From contig JBAIZL010000001.1 of NCBI GenBank assembly GCA_036971475.1, positions 139,161,192-139,225,191 of the forward strand: 64,000 nt of DNA, in the 5' to 3' direction. This stretch comes from Prosapia bicincta (Eukaryota > Arthropoda > Insecta > Hemiptera > Cercopidae). The translations under genes and the position numbers were made by a program. Each line of letters opens with the position of its first letter. Position 1 is the first letter of the stretch. This document shows positions 49,701-57,538 of the stretch, piece after piece. The notes below the pieces were generated by a model that saw only the letters and a list, made by a program, of their open reading frames with translations, was not told where the DNA came from and searched no databases.

Positions 49701-52700
49701 CACAATGGACATTCCTTCATCTGTAGTATACTTCTACCCACGGTTGATCCCTGTCCATGACATAGATCCGGAGGCTAGGGACATTCCAATGTCTATAAGG
49801 TGTTCAGTTGAAAAAATGAAAGAAGACGGAGCTTACTTACTTGGTAAATTTATTTACTGTAAAACCACATTGCTTTTAGTGTTAAATCTTTATACTATTG
49901 TTAAAAACATATCTATTAATGCAATTTTATAGTTGCTAAGCTAAGAAACAATATACAGTACCTGCAGCATAGTGCGATTAATGTTATAATTCAGTTATTA
50001 ATATCGTTTCACTTAAAGACAGGCACAGAATTGTATAAATACATTGTAATCGAGCCGCTTATTGTTATCTTTTATTATGTCATGCAATAAAATATGCGTT
50101 TAATAGCACAGACCAAACAAAAATATTTACAACTATCGTATTCTTAGAAATCAGTTCAGCGATATGATGACTAACATCCTGTGCACCAGTCCTGTTATCG
50201 GCGTGATTCATTATCCATATGTAATTCATATCCTGTTTGATTTTACTTAAACTCGACTTATAGGTTTTATAAACTGTACAGTAATTTGTTTGTCCATGTA
50301 GTTGTCCATATGCCATTTGTTCATGCTACTACTTTATTTCTTTATTTTCATACTTGTTTATGATTTCATTGTGATTTTACGTAATTTAATTTTCAAAATT
50401 TTGTTTTCATTTGTTTTGTGAGGTTTGGTGTCACTCTAAGTTTCAAAATTTAGCATGATGTCTGAATTTCAAAAGAAAAGTCATGATTTAAGTCTTAAAG
50501 AAAAACTTGACATTTCTAGATCGATACAGTAAATTACAAAAACGAGTTAAAGAAACGCTGCTTCTCAAACGGCGTTCCGCAAACTCTGTTATATAAAATT
50601 TTGACGAACAAAAACTTCACCTTGTCATTATCAAAGTAATAAAATTGTTAACAGCAAAAGAAATATGGAAATATCCACATTTGAAATTATGGTTTTCAAA
50701 TGTTTGCAAAAAAGATGCTCAAGTTGATGGCTCATTAATGCACCAAAGAGCCGAGGATCTTGCAAAAAATAATGAATATGAACAATTTATCAAGATATTT
50801 AACTGGAAGATTACAGGCAATCTCATATTTAGGGATTCTTCGTGAAAAAGTGAATAAATTTGAAAGTGCAAATAAGATCAAAGTGTTTTATGATGAAGTT
50901 TTATGTGTTTAAGTGCTTTATGAAATTTATTAAGTAGTTCAATAATTTTTTAAAAACTATACTAGATTCAATTAGTGTTTTAAAAAATCATCAATGGAAT
51001 AAAATAATCAGACCTGCAGTTTGCCGCAAAATATAATAAGTAAAAGACATAGTTACAAAATTTGACTACAATACATAAAACTCTTGAATTGAATAATTTA
51101 GTAAGTAATCACTCATGATTTCCATGCGCCTGAATTACATTCTAGTTGTATTGTTTTAGAATTAAAATGACTTACTGTAATGCTAGGCCTACATATCGTT
51201 CAGTAAACACTTGTGACTTTAATACAGTGAGTTCAATGCGACACTTCTATACATTGTGATGAGGTAGATTAATGTTATTGTTTGTTTGTTATCAAATATG
51301 CTTCTGAAAAATATGATCACAATAAGCGGCGGCTATTGTAATCAAGTTTTGTTCCATACATGTATGTAAGAATTAGTGTATTTACAAACAGAACACAAAT
51401 TTTCTGCTCTGTAAGTTTCCATTTCCTGATTCAGTGATGATTTTCATCTTGATTACTCTACCTACTATATTTATATGTATTTGTCTAGAAATATATGATT
51501 TTAAATTAATATGAAGGAAAAGTAACAGTAAATAAAATTAAATCTAGTACGGTCTCGTTAATTTTACATATATAGATGGGTATGTTAATTAATAAGGAAT
51601 TCATAATAAACCTGTTAAATGTCAAACTACATATGTACATAATATCTGTGTTTAATTTAATACTTAATATGTTTGTTAGAATGTAAATGAATGCATGTTA
51701 CATATAATTTTACAGAAGGAATTAGAAGGGATGCATCTCTTTCTCTACCCTTAACTCACCAATATCTTATCCACTTCAATTGCATTCTATTAATATTAGA
51801 TTTATTTTTACCTTAAAACACACAAATTATAGAAAACGATAATCTGGTTTTTAAAGTGAATATTTCTTAGGCGTGTCAGACACTTTTGGGAATTTAGAGA
51901 AAACTTGTCATAATTTTTCATGCAAATTTTTCTGTTTAGGGTTGCTTATTGGAGACCATTTTAAAATTGTTGGGGCAGCTGTCTGTCTAACAGCTATGCA
52001 GACAATTCCTGTTGTAATTGTTGGGGAATGTTTTTTAGTCAGGTTTAATGTAATTAAAAGAATTTGTTTAGGAAAGAAGTGCTCTCTTTAAATATGATAT
52101 ACAGACATCAGCTATATTTAATAATTAATTTAATTTATTAACTCCTTTTTAATACACTTTAAATTGAGATTAATCGTAAAATTAGGAACACAAAGTTATA
52201 ATAAATAAGGATATATTTCTTTCAACAATGTATGAGTTATATGACATTAGGATATATTTAATAAATATATGAAATCAATTAAAGAAAATTTATTTCACAT
52301 TATAGGAGGGTTGGTTATTAGATTTTGTTTTGTTTTGAATAATTCTAGTTACATTAGTACAATAAAATTATTGAATTAAGTATTTATATAGATCTTATAC
52401 AGCAGTAATATTACAACAAAAAAAATCATCTGGTATAGAAGAAATTTCTCAGGAACACAAACAAAATAATAAAACCTCTCTTTGACAGCCAACAAATTAA
52501 TAATTGTTAAAAAAAGCACATTCAGCGTCACACTACAACATTTCTTTATAAAGTGGAGGAATATGATTTACTATATTATAGTATGACTATATTAAAGCTA
52601 CAAAGTATCCAGTTAGGTTGGGATTTCTTTAAAAACAAAGAGTACTAACGCCAGCTAACCAATTTATCAGTTGTATGTGGTGTGATTACTATTTACTGTA

Positions 52701-55700
52701 AATAAAATCTGAAATTCAACAATGCATCATTTATTTTTAATTATAAAGCTTGCGAATCAGGATGTATTGTACAATAAATCACGTTCACTTTATGTACTTA
52801 AACAAGAATCTTACTTGGTATCTAAGTGAGTTAACTTTCAAAGATTGATAGTATCTTCATTGTCGAGCATCAACTGAACGGGGTGTTGTAGTAGACTGCC
52901 AGGTGTATGGAATTTCTGTGGTCACGTGGTGTGTTATTGTTCTATTTTCAGATTCACTGCACTGTGGGAATCTTTCTAGTTTGTTTGTGATTATTTTGTC
53001 AAGGTTTTGGAGGTAAATTTCTGATATACATACCTTCAAAACCTTGACAAAATAATCTACAAACCATAAAAACACACGATCCCAACAACCATTGGATACG
53101 ATATGTTGACGATGGATTATACATCTCCCAAAATAAAGCAATCAATAATAATATCATCCTAAATGAAATCAACAACTTACACCCTAACATAAAATTCACC
53201 GTGGAAGAAGAAATAAATAATAAAATAAACTATCTAGACCTAACAATAACCATAAATACGAATAACATTGAATACTTAATTTTTAGGAAATGTACACAAA
53301 CCATTAATACAATACCAAACTACTCCAACCATCTGCCACAACATAAAATGGCTCCTTACAACTCACTCTTATACAGAATGCTAAAACTACCTTTAAAAAT
53401 GAAGAAAAAGCCAGAGAAAAACAAAAAATATATCAAATAGTCCAAGAAAATGGATGCAATAAAAAAACTATAGATAAATTAGAATTTAAAACATTAAATA
53501 AATTAAAACAACCTAAAATCGAACTACAAACAACAAAATGGACCCAATTCACATACATAGTATACAACATTAAAGGAATAACTAAAATACTAAAAAATAA
53601 TAATATTAACATAACTTACAAAAGTACAGGAAACCATCAATAAAATAAACCAACTGAAAGAATATGTCCCACACTTTATAATGGAATATATAAAATCGAA
53701 TGCCCAGACTATAACAAATTATACATTGGCTGAACAAAAAAAAAGTTAGAAGACAGATGTAAAAAACATCTCAATGCATTAAACCTAATATTTACAACTC
53801 AAACTTATTTACACACACCATCAAAAACAAACATACATTACCCACATTAGAAACTATACATCTTATAAAAAAAATACAAAAAGGCAAAAATACAAATAAA
53901 ATTTTTTAAAACTATAAATTATTCAACCTAATAGACAAAATTAACCCCATGACAAACTAAAAAGATTCCCACCGTGCAGTGAATCCAAGAATAAAACAAT
54001 TCTTGACACCTGGCACTTGTCACATGACAAAAGAAATTCCATACACCTGGCAGTCTACTACAACTCCTAGTTCAGTTGATGCTCGACAATGAAGACACTA
54101 ACAATCTTTGAAAGTTAACTTGCATAAATACCAAGTAAGATTCTTGTTTAAGTATATATAGTGTAAGAGATAAATGAATACAAGAAAACAGTGTTGCAAA
54201 GTTAAAAATACAGTAATACCCTGTACTTACACTATAGGTGGGACCGAGCAATAACCATATAAGTCAATTCGCGTAAGTCGGGGTATAACTTTACATACAA
54301 TCACATAAGAATTATGTGTAATTGAGACCAAAGATTAAATAAACTATTAATTTAAAAGAAAAATGTGTTTTAAAATCTTAAATACATAATGCAATAAAAA
54401 ATTATATTATATACATACATATTGGAAAGAAGTAAGTAAACAGAAGTTATTTTGACATAGAAGGCTTCATAAAATCTAGTAAATTTCTATTGAAGAATTG
54501 AACATTTTTTCTTCTCGCCCAAAATTTCCTCGTAACTCGCTATTTTGTTTTTTGTTTTGGGGCAGAAATACATTCATCGTTGGAGTCTATGATGTCAAAA
54601 ATTTGTAAGCCTTGCTCAATTAAACTAATTCCTTTTGTCAAGTTTCTAACCGTCATTTCATCTTCTACGTAAACTGGGTCTGAAGGATCTGCGTTTTTAA
54701 GGTCTTGCTCACATATTTCTATGAGCTCAATAATTAATTGTCAGCTTCTGCTTGTGTAAATCCAGCAATTCTTGAACGTCATCATTTTCCACTTCTAAAT
54801 TTAGTTGACTGGCAAAACCAACAACTTCTTCAGCAATATCATCAGATTCTGGCACTGCTACCACTTGAGTTTCAGTTGCGAAAAAAATGGTTACACCTTT
54901 TTCCAAACGCCATTCAAAGTTTTTTTGTGAAATTTCATTTCAAGATTGTCCAATGATTCTCAGAGCATCTAAAACATTGAATTGTTTCCAAAAATCTCGA
55001 ACACTCGAACATAGAGCATGTTGTTCTGTCTCATAGCTCCATGCAGATACTCAAATGATCTTCTTGTGTAATATGCTTTAAATGTTTTGATGACTCCCTA
55101 ATCCATCGGTTGAACCATATTATTTGTGTTTAGTGGCAAAAATATCACTTTCACACGTGTGTCGAAATTAGTTTTAGTAGTAGGAGGATGGCTAGGTGCA
55201 TTATCAATTAATAGGAATTAGTTTAGACCGACAATAACGTTCGTTTTGAGGTATGAAATGATGACCAGACCAGTCCCCAAAAAAAGCTGTTAACAAAGCC
55301 TTCCGATTCGACTTCCAAATCACGGGCAAGCTAGCTTTAGAAATATTGTTTAGTGGCCTTGGATTTTCTGAGCGATAAACTATGAGAGATTGCAACTTAC
55401 AGTCATTTGCGCCAAATATCACTGTCAATCGGTCTTTTCTCTTCATGAGCTATAAAAGTTCTCAGAAGCATTTTCCATCAGAACAAACCAGTTTCTGCAT
55501 AACTCGGACAGTGTGATTTAAAAAACGCGTAACTTGGGAATCGTAACCTAAGACGGAGTAGCGTAAGTCGAGGTACTACTGAATGTACAATAAATATACC
55601 CAGTAAATGTAACACTGGGTTATGCAGTCATATATAATTATATACCAGTTTAGAAAAGATGCATTCCCTAAAAGATTATTCAAAACAATTAGATGAATTC

Positions 55701-57494
55701 CATTGTAAAATATATAGTTTTTGTTACCATAAGCGTATATGATTTTTGGTACACTCTAATAATATATAATAATGAAGTGGTGTAAATATTTTTTAAATTC
55801 ATGACAATGATTTAAGAAATGTAGCCCAAGTAATCAAGCAGATTTTAACCCTGTTAAAAGTAAAGTTCTAATAAAATAATACAAAATAAGAATAATCTAA
55901 TCACGTACACAACTTCATTATTTATTTATTAACTTTTTGTTATTTAATAGTTAAATTATCATATACTAAATTGTGTTTAATTAAATTCATTGAAAACATT
56001 AGTTATTCTAAAAATTCAATATAAACCTATTCCTTTTGTTGTTCTAGTTTAAATTTTTGAAAATTTATAATTCTGTTTATTTAAATTATACAACTATTCT
56101 TTGAGCTTAGCTTGTGAGATTATGTCAAAACAAAAGACATACACAAGACTCACAAATTAATCATTTATTTACTCATACACGGTTCAATGACAAAGTCATC
56201 ATCATCAGTGAGTGTTGCTACTCCAAACTTCAACTTACAACTCATTAAATTACAATCAAAATTTTAATTCCTGTATATTGTTTGGTAATGTAAAACACTA
56301 AACAGATAACCTATTAAGTTTAAGCTAAAAACCTAGAAGTTTTTTGTAGTCAAAATAAACTCTTGTCATTTGTTTAGTGAATTTTTCAAGTTAAACTTTC
56401 TAAAAATTGTTTTTGCAGAAAACGGAATTCATATGTTTTTATGGCTTGGTTTGAATCTCGCAAGTGAATGGACACAAGCTGTTTTTGGAGTTAATAATGT
56501 TGCGCAAGTAGATACAGATAAGTCAAGACTACCAGAGCTGGATAATGCTCTTTCGCAAAGGTTAAGAGATCTGATTACCTTGATCAGGTTCCAAAGGCAT
56601 CGTTACATGAGGGTAAGCTTATGTACAAGAAAACATGAGGGTCTTTGTTAATTTGAACAAGGAAAATATAGAATTTTTACTCTGCTTTACATTATATTTG
56701 AAATTTATTAAAAATATGAACTCTGGTATCACTTTATAATTAGCTTAAGTGTTGGAAATTTTATGGCTATGTTATATAAATACTATTATAACAAAAACGA
56801 CACCAGGTTTTAAGAACAGAGCTTATATTACTGATGAGTCGATTCCAAAATTTTACCGACTCCTATACCAAGAAATCGAATTCCAATTCCAAATACCACA
56901 ATTACCAACCCAAAAGAAAAGAGAAAAATGTTATTTCTTATAGTATTTTAAAAGAGATTACATTTACAAAAAGTTGTTATAATGCTGGCATTACAACAAC
57001 GATTGCGTTAGAGTGGTAACGGGTATTTTCCACCCAATGTGTAAACGTGACATTATCATAGAGTAGCGACGGATATTTTACAGCCCGATGTGTAAATGTG
57101 ACATTATGTTAATGCCGGCCAAGCTGGATTAAACTTTTGCCATCAATTCCCAGTTCCGTTTCTAGCGTCTAGAAATGATGGAATTGACTTTTGGAATCAA
57201 GAATCGACCCATCACTAGCTTATATATATATATATATATATATATACATGGTGATACGTATTCCTTCACGGATGGAAAAATATGATGAATAGTTATTATC
57301 TGGAGTACATCCATTCATTCTACAGTGCATAAAATCGCAGTTCTGACGTTTCGCTAGAATCTTATCTAGCATTGATGAGGTGAACCTAACAACAGTTGAA
57401 GAGCGAGACAACTTCAACAACAGATTCAGTGAGACAGTCTTCAACTGTTGTTGGGTTCACCTCATCAATGCTAGTTGAGATTATAGCGAAAAGT

Positions 57495-57538
<44 letters not shown>

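Noticed and set aside
56831..56860. CTGATGAGTCGATTCC as a hammerhead core
   Set aside because: No GAAA at the needed place; the sequence is better explained as a hAT-like terminus.
57320..57400. Family C repeat as a hammerhead (minus strand GCTAGA/TCTAGC hairpin followed by GAAACGTC)
   Set aside because: Hairpin, GAAA and an ACGT stem III are present, but the place of CUGANGA holds CATCAAT in all copies. Core absent, so not called.
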